In this document: positions 1 through 7,136 of the stretch, in pieces
How positions within the stretch are numbered: the first letter of the stretch is position 1
Layout: every line of letters begins with the position of its first letter
Origin: Fen-1301 sp963786395
GTDB taxonomy: Bacteria > Bacteroidota > Ignavibacteria > Ignavibacteriales > Ignavibacteriaceae
Reading direction: 5' to 3'
NCBI GenBank assembly: GCA_963786395.1
Contig: CAWAZD010000017.1
Location: 62,001 to 126,000, forward strand
Length of the DNA stretch: 64,000 nt
Made by a program: the position numbers and the translations under genes
Notes under the pieces: model-generated
Told to the model about the DNA's origin: nothing
The model's input: only the letters and a program-made list of their open reading frames with translations
Databases searched by the model: none

Positions 1-157
1 AACTGTAAACATAAATGGCTCTATAAAGAAATACTAAAATAATCGGTATAAATATAAAGAGAGGAACACTGAAATGAACCCTCGACATTGCTTCAAGAAG
101 ATTATTCTCAAACATTCTTACGGTTTCATCTTTATTAGAGACAAAATTCTTCGCCAT
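1..157 (-). CDS. N-terminal fragment of a membrane protein, possibly fatty acid hydroxylase/sterol desaturase family
   Basis: An open frame starts at an ATG at 157 and reads off the left edge, giving 52 visible residues. It has a polar N-terminus (begins MAKNFVSNKDETVRMF) and then a hydrophobic stretch (about residues 34-50, VPLFIFIPIILVFLYRAI) that looks like a first membrane helix. The order of a charged leader, a short 'SRVHFSVP' segment and a helix resembles the N-terminus of bacterial fatty acid hydroxylases, but the diagnostic His clusters would lie outside the window. The family call is therefore a guess; coding status is moderately supported by the uninterrupted frame and helix. Confidence 0.35.
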   Translation of the reverse strand, partial: MAKNFVSNKDETVRMFENNLLEAMSRVHFSVPLFIFIPIILVFLYRAIYVYS

Positions 158-277
158 AATATGCACCCATCAAATTGTTTGTAAAAATGCAATTAGTTGC
201 ATAAGCAATTAAATCATTTTCTTTTTAATTAATTGTGACCTCAAGTCACAAATGCTTTGCCATCCCTGTAGAGTGTT

Positions 278-340
278 GTCATCCCTGCGGAAACAGGGTT
301 CCCATAAATTTGTTTGTCATCCCCGCGAAGGCGGGAATCC
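278..340. repeat. two REP-like palindromes
   Basis: Positions 278-303 and 316-340 each begin GTCATCCC and fold into a short hairpin; the second is GTCATCCCCGCGAAGGCGGG followed by AATCC. Near copies occur at 25197-25222, 30492-30536, 32681-32708 and 54957-54983, and inside prmC and dtd. They lie in the 240-base gap between the left-edge gene and the epimerase, where no gene is visible. Confidence 0.8.
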
Positions 341-397
341 ATACAGCGAATTATTCATTGTAATGCAATGAAGGAGATTTTTCCCACAGTGTAGGAT

Positions 398-1421
398 CTA
401 CAATATTCTATTTACACCTATTCCTGGCTTTTCATTAGGAATAATAATTCCTTCTTCCCCCTTTACTCCCTCAAATTTATCATTCTTTATCAAAATGTTT
501 CCGTCCAGATCAACCCAATCTGCCAACGAACATATTTGTGACGCGGCAGAAATTGCACAAGAGGTTTCTGTCATGCAGCCTAACATAATCTTAAGATTTA
601 ATTTCCTGGCAAAATTGATCATTTTTATCGCTTCCCTCAGCCCCAGTACTTTTCATTAGTTTAATGTTTATCCCGGAATAAACTCCACTGATCCTGTCAA
701 TATCTTCTAACCGCTGGATTGACTCATCCGCAATAAATGGAATTGGACTTCTTTGGCTCACCCATTCCGTGTCTTCAAGATTACCTTTTGCAAAAGGCTG
801 CTCGATTAAAACCACATTTTGTTTTTCAAACTGGTAACATAAGTCAAGAGCTTCATACCTGTTTGTCCACCCCTGGTTTATATCAGCATAAATTGGTTTA
901 TCAGATTTGCTTCGTATAGTTTCAATAATCTCTTTATCACGACCACTGCCAAGTTTTACTTTAAGTATTCTGAATTGTTCAGCTTCCTTAAGTTTAGTAA
1001 TAATCATTTCAGCAGAATCAATTCCAATTGTATATGATGTGAACTTTTCTTTTTTATCAATGCCCAGCATTTTATATACGGGCACCCCTAACATTTTTCC
1101 TATCAGATCATGAAGTGCAATATCTATCGACGCCTTTGCCGCATTATTCCCTGTCGCAATCTTATCTATATCCGTTAGAATTAATTCAAGGTCTGTAATA
1201 TCATTATACTTGGCCAAATCAATTAGGCTTAAAAACTCATGAACACTTTTTTGAGTTTCAGCTAAATAGGGCGGCAGCGAAGCTTCCCCATAACCGGTTA
1301 ATCCATCATACTCAATTTCAACAATTACTACCGGTGTTGTGTTTCTGGAATTTGAAGAAATAGTAAATGGATGCTTTAATTCAAGCGTATATGGATACCA
1401 AGTTAATTTTACGTTTTTCAT
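398..1421 (-). pseudogene. L-Ala-D/L-Glu (dipeptide) epimerase, broken by one frameshift
   Basis: Enolase-superfamily dipeptide epimerase, which epimerises L-Ala-D-Glu from recycled peptidoglycan. The long part (1421 to about 645) shows the superfamily layout: a KVK pair (K154, K156), metal ligands D180, E207 and D232, and the second-half Lys in NIKLMK (K254). The frame is then lost. The adjacent frame, from about 643 to 398, continues the family sequence with LREAIKMINFARKLNLKIML and the C-terminal substrate motif VDLDGN. One extra base in the C4 run at 641-644 (G4 on the coding strand) explains the break; removing it restores a protein of about 340 aa, the normal length. A four-copy 11-bp tandem repeat lies about 90-133 bases upstream of the ATG. 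It could be a sequence error rather than a true pseudogene. Confidence 0.85.
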
Positions 1422-1510
1422 AACCCAAAATAACTACATTTTATATAAAGTAGCTAAATCATCAATTGAAAAGGTTGCGTAATTTTGATCTTAATTATTT
1501 TATAAAATAT

Positions 1511-1554
1511 ACGATATCAAAACGATTTCAAAACGATTTCAAAACGATTTCAGT
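1511..1554. repeat. 11-bp tandem repeat, four copies (ACGATTTCAAA)
   Basis: Units start at 1511 (variant ACGATATCAAA), 1522, 1533 and 1544 (last unit diverges after ACGATTTCA). The period is exactly 11 bp, close to one helical turn. The same unit occurs in four copies at 37902-37945, also upstream of a minus-strand gene. Nothing else like it was seen in the window. Confidence 0.9.
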
Positions 1555-1625
1555 GCACGAGATGAACACGAGAAGGAAGGAAGAAGGTAGGTAAACCATC
1601 GGGCGTTCGATTATGGAGAATGACT

Positions 1626-1745
1626 TGTCATTCTGAACGAAACTAAGTGGAGTGAAGAATCTCTGGGTATCTTCAGTCATTTTCTTATATTAGAATAAAG
1701 CCTGTCATTCTGAACGAACACCTTGCCCGCCTTCGTTCGAGATTA
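1626..1745. repeat. two copies of a 'GTCATTCTGAACGAA' dispersed repeat
   Basis: Copies start near 1627 and 1702. The first continues into a segment of the type 'GTGGAGTGAAGAATC'. Degenerate relatives are at about 38766, 51900 and 54905. Together with the 11-bp repeat they fill the 397-base gap between the SDR gene and the epimerase, in which I see no gene. Confidence 0.7.
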
Positions 1746-1818
1746 TTTGTCACGCCAGTATACAAAACTGAATTGCTTTTATTTGTAATTATATAAACAA
1801 AATATTGGTTAGCCACGA

Positions 1819-2541
1819 TTATGCTATATCGCTCGCAGCATTCATTACAAGATTTACACCATTGATCTGCTGTGTACCATTTACAAAAAACAAAACAGAA
1901 TCAGCAACTTCTTCCGGTGTCAGGATTCTCTTCAAAGGATGGGAATTAATCATTTCCTCCACTACCCTTTCGTCGGTATCATCAGTAAATGCAGTCTGCA
2001 TAAATGATGGGGAAATACAATTAGATGTAATATTAAATGCAGCGTTTTCATTAGCCCATGACTTTGTCAATGAAGCAATATATGACTTTGCAGCCACATA
2101 TTCAGAATAACCTGAAGGCGGTTTATTTACAATCGAAGAAGTTAGTATTGTAACTATCTTGCCGAATTTCTTTTTCCTGAACCGCGAAATAAGCTCCTGA
2201 GTAATTTTTATTACGGGCATTATATTAAACATGAACCCGTCAATAAAATCCTGCTTATCTATTTTATGATAATGTTTCTTTATTATCTTAGTCGCCCATG
2301 CATTATTAACCAACACATCAAGGTCCATTATATCAAACCTGGCAATCAGATTATCAATATCTTCCTTCTCACGGAAATTACATTTAATCCCCTGAACATT
2401 CGGGGACCCGCTTCCGATAATTTCCTTTTCTACAGATTCAAATGGATATGTAAAATATATAAAGTTCCCTTCAAAGGCGGCAAGCTTCTTTATGATTGCT
2501 TCTCCAAGACCCGAAGATCCACCCGTTACTAAAATATTCAT
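1819..2541 (-). CDS. SDR-family NAD(P)-dependent oxidoreductase (FabG-like)
   Basis: A 240-aa classical short-chain dehydrogenase/reductase with Rossmann fold. Visible motifs are the cofactor loop TGGSSGLG (residues 6-13), the structural NNA (79-81), catalytic Ser in LTSS (about 135) and the Tyr-Lys pair Y148/K152 (YVAAK). The C-terminal part, with its 'TPEEVADSVLFFVNG' segment, is typical of 3-oxoacyl-ACP reductases. It is the last gene of the MBOAT/ACP/FkbH operon and its start overlaps the MaoC stop by 4 bases (ATGA), so the two are translationally coupled. In this setting it probably reduces or oxidises an ACP-bound acyl group before transfer; substrate unknown. The family assignment is firm, the substrate is inference. 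Confidence 0.9.
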   Translation of the reverse strand: MNILVTGGSSGLGEAIIKKLAAFEGNFIYFTYPFESVEKEIIGSGSPNVQGIKCNFREKEDIDNLIARFDIMDLDVLVNNAWATKIIKKHYHKIDKQDFIDGFMFNIMPVIKITQELISRFRKKKFGKIVTILTSSIVNKPPSGYSEYVAAKSYIASLTKSWANENAAFNITSNCISPSFMQTAFTDDTDERVVEEMINSHPLKRILTPEEVADSVLFFVNGTQQINGVNLVMNAASDIA

Positions 2542-2930
2542 GGCATTAGACCTATTTGAATTTTACCGCGGGCTACTTTTATCATGTCCTGGTTCTCAAA
2601 GAAATATTTGAATTCAATTGTATTAACAGATTCAAATACTTCCTCAATCTGCGCATGTAGTGTCAATTTATCATTCTCATAAACCGGGCGCAAAAACTTT
2701 ATCTCCTGTGTCTGTATTAGTACGTCCTTTGTGGGAAGACATTCCCCTATGAAATATGAAAGAAATCCATTAAGGATATTTCCGTGCATTACTTTACCGG
2801 TAAACCCCTTCCCCTTAGCAAATTCTTCATCAGTATGAAGAGGATTTAGGTCATTAAACAAATCCTTAAATCCGTCGTATGTTTCAGTGCCCACAGTAAA
2901 TGGCACCGTGAATTTATCGCCTTTATTCAT
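2538..2930 (-). CDS. MaoC-like hotdog-fold dehydratase/hydratase
   Basis: A 130-aa single hotdog domain of the MaoC / (R)-specific enoyl-CoA hydratase type. The hydratase signature is present: the D-x-N-P-x-H variant reads NDLNPLHTDEEFA (around residues 28-40), followed by GKVMHGNILNGF. I chose the ATG at 2930 because an upstream in-frame start at 2999 would lie inside the FkbH gene, and the protein from 2930 begins with the usual KGDKF. Only one base separates it from the FkbH stop (TAATATG). It probably hydrates or dehydrates an ACP-linked acyl chain together with the SDR downstream. It could also act on CoA esters. Confidence 0.85.
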   Translation of the reverse strand: MNKGDKFTVPFTVGTETYDGFKDLFNDLNPLHTDEEFAKGKGFTGKVMHGNILNGFLSYFIGECLPTKDVLIQTQEIKFLRPVYENDKLTLHAQIEEVFESVNTIEFKYFFENQDMIKVARGKIQIGLMP

Positions 2931-2931
2931 A

Positions 2932-4674
2932 TTAAGCTTCAACTTCAGACATTTTAATTTTGATAAATGTAGGATAATCCTGGTATGAACCGACATCAAG
3001 TTTCCATTTACTTGTATCTGCCTGTAACTCTGAAAATCCTAAATCTTTATAATGATTCTTCACCATTGCGTTTTTAGCAGTAGGTAAATATTCACCAATA
3101 ATTTCCTTGAACCCGAATTTCCTTGCCTGCTCAACGATCTGATTAAGTACGAATTTTTCCATTCCTCTCTTCAATACCCTGCAGCTCATTATCCAGGTAT
3201 CAACAAATAAAGCTTCTCCCTGCTTCTTCAGAATTATCAGACTTATCAAACCATAATCACCATATTTATCTTCAAGCGTAAAATCAATAGTAAAATAATC
3301 CTCAGAATTAGTAACGTTGGTTACTTCTTCTTCTGAATAACGAACTGTCCGCAGGTTAAACTGGTTTGATCTTTGTGTTAACTGACTTACTCTCGGAATA
3401 CTGAATTTATTGAATGGTTTAACATCTGAAACCATATTAAGGCTGCCGAGAAATTCATCTTCATTCACGAATTGCTGCTGTACAATGGCTCTCTGTGCTT
3501 CCTCCTGGTACTGCTGTGTACGCTGTTCGTCTTCTTCGGTATACGAAGCTGTCTCGAACAGATTACATGACCTGAGAAAATTCACATACTCTGCTGGATC
3601 TTCAGGCAGATCTGGAACTGTTATGTCCGGTATATGGGTCTTAACCATGTTCCTCTCGAAAGGATTATCATCAAGGAAAACTATTGAATCGAAACCAATG
3701 TTCAGAATACTCTGTATGTATTTAATGTTCTGTGCCTTATTCTCCCAATTGGCAACAAAGATTGCAATATCTGCAAGTTTTAATACCATATCAGGATGCT
3801 TTTCAAACGGTTCCTTTGCAATGTTCTCCGTATTCTTGCTGCAAACGGCAAGTATTATCCCCCTCTGCTTTAACTGTTTTAAATACAACTGAAGTGCTGT
3901 GAATGCTTTGCCTATACCAAGATCTCCTACCTGAATATTCTCTACTCCGTCATCACCTATAATTCCACCCCAGAGTGTATTATCAAGATCAAGTATCACA
4001 CACTTCTTCATTAACCCGGCAATAGCAAGAATTATATCAATAGTGTTTTTAGCTATTATAGGAAGAAAGTCAATACTGAAAATAAGATCAGTTGAAATGG
4101 TAATCTTAGGGTCTGTACAGAACGCCTGTCCATACGTATTATGAAGTGATGCTACATCATTAATAAAAAGATTCTTGTACTTCTGCGAAAGGTTCATCAA
4201 TTCATAATTAATTTTCCGTATCTGGTAAAGGAATGAAGCTGATGTTTTATTTGAATAGTTCCCGAACACGTAATCATTCAGTTCAACATAATTGAAATAT
4301 ATAACCTTGCATTTATTATTCCCGGTTATAGTCTGGTACATATTTGAAATTTCTTCAATATGTTTTTCCGCGAACTTCATTTTATCCTGGCTGCCCAGCT
4401 TATAAAACTTCTTCATCAGTTTTTCAGCCGAGTTATAGATTATTACATATTCTGATTTAGATTCGTAAAATTCTGATTCCTTATCATAGACCTGTAAATC
4501 CACCTGGTCATAATCTGCTTCAAAGATATCGAAGTTATAACCTACTTCGTAGCCATATCCTTTTACAGCCTGAACAAGTAACTGGGTTGCCGAATCACCC
4601 AGCACTGCAACCTTTACCTTTTTACAATTAGAGAAATCTTTCTTCAGATTCTTTTTAAGATCATTAAAGTTCAT
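2932..4674 (-). CDS. FkbH-like HAD-IIIC family protein (acyl/glyceryl-ACP loading)
   Basis: A 580-aa three-part protein. Residues 1-215 form an SGNH-like N-terminal region with a GDS motif (26-29, LGDSAT). Residues 224-370 are a HAD subfamily IIIC domain with nucleophile motif DLDNTLWGG (229-237, Asp229 and Asp231) and FLDDNPFERN. The C-terminal ~150 residues resemble a GNAT acetyltransferase-like domain (W-x-M-S-C-R-V-L segment). FkbH proteins of polyketide clusters take a glyceryl unit from 1,3-bisphosphoglycerate and load it on a carrier protein. The ACP two genes upstream is the obvious acceptor. No ACP-adenylating ligase occurs in the operon, so I infer that this protein is the loading enzyme. 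The 580-aa length fits full-size FkbH-domain proteins. Confidence 0.88.
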   Translation of the reverse strand: MNFNDLKKNLKKDFSNCKKVKVAVLGDSATQLLVQAVKGYGYEVGYNFDIFEADYDQVDLQVYDKESEFYESKSEYVIIYNSAEKLMKKFYKLGSQDKMKFAEKHIEEISNMYQTITGNNKCKVIYFNYVELNDYVFGNYSNKTSASFLYQIRKINYELMNLSQKYKNLFINDVASLHNTYGQAFCTDPKITISTDLIFSIDFLPIIAKNTIDIILAIAGLMKKCVILDLDNTLWGGIIGDDGVENIQVGDLGIGKAFTALQLYLKQLKQRGIILAVCSKNTENIAKEPFEKHPDMVLKLADIAIFVANWENKAQNIKYIQSILNIGFDSIVFLDDNPFERNMVKTHIPDITVPDLPEDPAEYVNFLRSCNLFETASYTEEDEQRTQQYQEEAQRAIVQQQFVNEDEFLGSLNMVSDVKPFNKFSIPRVSQLTQRSNQFNLRTVRYSEEEVTNVTNSEDYFTIDFTLEDKYGDYGLISLIILKKQGEALFVDTWIMSCRVLKRGMEKFVLNQIVEQARKFGFKEIIGEYLPTAKNAMVKNHYKDLGFSELQADTSKWKLDVGSYQDYPTFIKIKMSEVEA

Positions 4675-4688
4675 GGTATTATACCTTT

Positions 4689-6188
4689 TTAAAATTGGAA
4701 ATAAAGGAACGGCTGCAAGTCTGCAAACCGGAATTGAACCACTACCCAGATAACCACAACCAACAAGGCAATCTTACCTGGCAGGTTTGAATTTATAACT
4801 AATAATCTTGTTCTTTCTTTTAATTTTTCAGGAAGGAACTGAACTGTAAAGCCTATAATGATAAGACTCATAATAAGTTTATATCCCTTTATGAACTGGA
4901 AGAATACTTCACCATGGAAGAAATTAAACATCTGCTTCAGCATATCCCCTGCTCCAGCAAGACTGGGTGATCTGAAAATTACAAATGCAAATACTACAAG
5001 CTGCATTGTAACAAACCACTGTACGAATTTCAGGATTTTAGAATCAGCAATTCCTGCCTTCTTATAGAACTTTGTCTTTATCTTCTTCGTAAATACCGAA
5101 AAGCCCATATAGATTCCGTGCAAAGCACCAAATGCAATATATGTCCAGCTCGGTCCATGCCATAAACCTATAATTGTAAAAGTGATGAACAATGCTAATG
5201 CGTTACCGGCTAACCTCATTCCTCTGAATTTAATCTGCATTGGTTTAAACAAGTAGTCAAGACACCATGACGATAAAGTTATGTGCCATCTCCTCCAAAA
5301 GTCAGCAATAGAGGTTGCTTTAAATGGCGCGTTAAAGTTATCTGTAAGTCTGTAGCCCAATAATAAACTAATCCCCAAAGCCATATCCGTATAACCGGAA
5401 AAATCGGTATAAAGCTGAAGTGCATAAGCATATGCAGCTATTACATTTTCAACACCTGTAAACATCTTGGGGCTGTCAAAAACTCTGTCGACAAAATTGA
5501 TACCTATATAATCTGCAATAACAACTTTCTTTATTAACCCACAAACTATAAGAAAAAGAGCTGTCCCGATCATTTCCCTCGTTATCTTAATATCTTCTTC
5601 AACTTGCGGAAGGAAGTTAGATGCTCTTTCTATAGGACCAAGCAGGAGTGTTGGAAAATAAAAGACAAATAAAGTAAAATCTCTTACACTCTTAACTGGT
5701 TCAATATTCTCAAGGTAAATTTCAATTACATAACTAAGTGCTTTGAATATAATAAAAGATATCCCAACGGGTATAAAAATATCAAGTGGAGATATCTGAG
5801 ACCCCTTTACATCATTAACAATCTGAATAAAAAAGTTGGTGTATTTGAAATATGTAAGAATTCCAATATTGGCAAGAATTGAAAGTATAAATATAGCCCT
5901 TCTCTTTCCACCGGGTTTAGTTGCTCCTATCCATTTACCTGCAAAATAATTCAGGAATGTAATAAGAAATAGTAGTAGAAAATAAACGCCGGATGCTTTG
6001 TAATAAAAGTAAATTGAAAATATTATTAACAGATATATTCTTATGGGTTTGCTTTTATAAAACAATCTGTACAAAACGAGTAAAACAAAGAAGGCAAACA
6101 GGAACATACTTGAGGTAAAAACGAGCGGATCTGTTTTGTCGAAAACAAACAGTAGTTTCAGCTTATTGATATCAATATATTGAAGCAT
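4689..6188 (-). CDS. MBOAT family O-acyltransferase (AlgI/DltB-like)
   Basis: A 499-aa polytopic inner membrane protein of the membrane-bound O-acyltransferase family. It has multiple hydrophobic helices from residue 25 onward, the family block FWRRWHITLSSW (297-308) and the active-site His344 in GLWHGPSW. GPIERAS near 184 and QLYTDFSGYTDMALG (258-272) are also family hallmarks. AlgI, PatA and DltB relatives move acyl groups across the membrane onto exported polysaccharides. Here the neighbours are a carrier protein and an FkbH loader rather than AlgJ/AlgX-type acetylation proteins, which points to a carrier-bound donor as in Dlt. The operon follows directly, with 14 bases to fkbH and 31 bases after the ACP stop. 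Confidence 0.93.
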   Translation of the reverse strand: MLQYIDINKLKLLFVFDKTDPLVFTSSMFLFAFFVLLVLYRLFYKSKPIRIYLLIIFSIYFYYKASGVYFLLLFLITFLNYFAGKWIGATKPGGKRRAIFILSILANIGILTYFKYTNFFIQIVNDVKGSQISPLDIFIPVGISFIIFKALSYVIEIYLENIEPVKSVRDFTLFVFYFPTLLLGPIERASNFLPQVEEDIKITREMIGTALFLIVCGLIKKVVIADYIGINFVDRVFDSPKMFTGVENVIAAYAYALQLYTDFSGYTDMALGISLLLGYRLTDNFNAPFKATSIADFWRRWHITLSSWCLDYLFKPMQIKFRGMRLAGNALALFITFTIIGLWHGPSWTYIAFGALHGIYMGFSVFTKKIKTKFYKKAGIADSKILKFVQWFVTMQLVVFAFVIFRSPSLAGAGDMLKQMFNFFHGEVFFQFIKGYKLIMSLIIIGFTVQFLPEKLKERTRLLVINSNLPGKIALLVVVIWVVVQFRFADLQPFLYFQF

Positions 6189-6219
6189 ATTTTTTATAAT
6201 AGAATATTGTTAAATATTA

Positions 6220-6465
6220 TTAAACAGCAGTTACTCCAGCCATTTTACTGTCGATCAGTGCCTGAAGCTCACCCATGTTTTTAATTTTAAGGATTTCCAT
6301 CCCTTTGAATTTTATTTTATAATCCTTCTCGATAGCCACAATTATCTGAATATGTGTCAGAGAATCCCAACCTGGTACCATATTAGCAGTTGTTCCGTCA
6401 TTAAAATCGAAGTCATCCAAATCGAGTTCTTTTAATACTACTTGTTTTAACTTATCTGAAATCAT
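6220..6465 (-). CDS. acyl carrier protein
   Basis: An 81-aa acidic carrier protein. The phosphopantetheine attachment site is Ser35 in PGWDSLTHIQ, followed by the usual helix with the 'IKFKGMEILKIKNMGEL' tail. It differs from a housekeeping AcpP, whose motif is normally DSLD, and resembles dedicated carriers such as DltC or those paired with FkbH. A GGAG-type ribosome site lies just upstream of the ATG at 6465. It sits between the 52-aa membrane peptide and the MBOAT gene, so it most likely carries the group that MBOAT transfers. Confidence 0.92.
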   Translation of the reverse strand: MISDKLKQVVLKELDLDDFDFNDGTTANMVPGWDSLTHIQIIVAIEKDYKIKFKGMEILKIKNMGELQALIDSKMAGVTAV

Positions 6466-6484
6466 TTATTACTCCTTAATATTT

Positions 6485-6643
6485 TTATAAAAGCGAATCG
6501 GGTTTTACATCCATGAAGAGATCCACCGGTTTAACTTTAGCACCGGCTACTTTAGTATCTTTAGGAATGAATGACAGAAGAATTAGCAGGATAATTGTTA
6601 ATCCTAACATTAAAACCGGTGTATTCTTTTCTTCCTTTTGCAC
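6485..6643 (-). CDS. 52-aa single-pass membrane peptide, DltX-like by position
   Basis: A short ORF with a GTG start at 6643; an AAGGA ribosome site lies 7 bases upstream and an in-frame stop just upstream rules out a longer form. The protein has a charged N-terminus (MQKEEKNTPV), one membrane helix (about residues 11-26, LMLGLTIILLILLSFI) and a 26-residue tail ending FMDVKPDSLL. It is the first gene of the ACP-MBOAT-FkbH operon, 19 bases before the ACP. Dlt operons begin with a similar ~50-aa peptide, DltX, which works with DltB through its C-terminus. I see no sequence identity that proves homology; the parallel is of size, topology and gene order. Confidence 0.7.
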   Translation of the reverse strand: MQKEEKNTPVLMLGLTIILLILLSFIPKDTKVAGAKVKPVDLFMDVKPDSLL

Positions 6644-6675
6644 GAATTCATCCTTATTTGTTTAATTTTTCTCGA

Positions 6676-6696
6676 GTTATGCACAAATCGTGTACC
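6676..6696 (-). promoter_or_regulatory. possible sigma-54-like promoter of the MBOAT operon
   Basis: On the minus strand TGGTAC-N5-TTGT lies about 33 bases before the GTG of the 52-aa peptide. The -24 GG is intact, but the -12 GC reads GT, so this is a weak match. It overlaps a CCATTATG box (6695-6702) like those of the kdp locus, but without the partner box at 20 bp. Confidence 0.25.
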
Positions 6697-6817
6697 ATTA
6701 TGAAATTTTTCCTCTTAAGAGATATTCTGCAAATAGATTTTACCAAAATAAGACATAATTGGATAATGTGTCTTAAAACAAGAAGATAACTATGCTGGGA
6801 ATTTAATCTTTTATAAT

Positions 6818-6847
6818 AAAAAAAGCCACGTAAATATTACGTGGCTT
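6818..6847 (-). terminator. intrinsic terminator
   Basis: The 10-bp stem AGCCACGTAA/TTACGTGGCT (6824-6833 with 6837-6846) is followed on the minus strand by a run of seven T. It ends the transcript carrying the 55-aa peptide and separates it from the MBOAT operon. Confidence 0.85.
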
Positions 6848-6871
6848 GTTAAGTTCTGTTTTTATGTAAAT

Positions 6872-7039
6872 TTAATGCCTGAATGTATTTGCAGTTAAAT
6901 TCGTTACGTATGCCTCTTTGGTTTGAACAAATTGCCTTTTAACGCTGAATTTGAATGCAGCATAAGATGCAAGTATAGTCAAAGTTATCAAGGACATTAC
7001 AATTAAAACTGAAACCACAATTATTGATGATAACTCCAT
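6872..7039 (-). CDS. 55-aa single-pass membrane peptide, unknown function
   Basis: A small ORF with a GAGGA ribosome site 4-5 bases before the ATG at 7039. It has an N-terminal helix (about residues 5-25, SIIVVSVLIVMSLITLTILA) and then a basic segment (KFSVKRQ) and a polar tail ending TFRH. No family is recognised. It lies 97 bases downstream of the large T9SS protein and just before a strong terminator, so it could be the last gene of that transcript or have its own promoter. A hairpin (GGAAGC/GCTTCC arms, about 7097-7123) without a T run lies between the two. Confidence 0.6.
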   Translation of the reverse strand: MELSSIIVVSVLIVMSLITLTILASYAAFKFSVKRQFVQTKEAYVTNLTANTFRH

Positions 7040-7136
7040 TTATTCCTCGATATTTAATCTTTAAATTATAATTTTATTAAAGCAATAACAGTCAGGAAGC
7101 CGCTGTAAAACATCAGCTTCCTTAATAAATGAAACG

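Noticed and set aside
3410..3892. Plus-strand open frame of 160 codons
   Set aside because: It lies opposite the FkbH HAD domain; the composition (Ser/Cys-rich) and lack of a ribosome site mark it as a shadow.
4689..6188. MBOAT as an alginate acetylation protein AlgI with partners
   Set aside because: No AlgJ, AlgX or AlgF gene is nearby; the carrier protein and FkbH neighbours fit a Dlt-type donor better.
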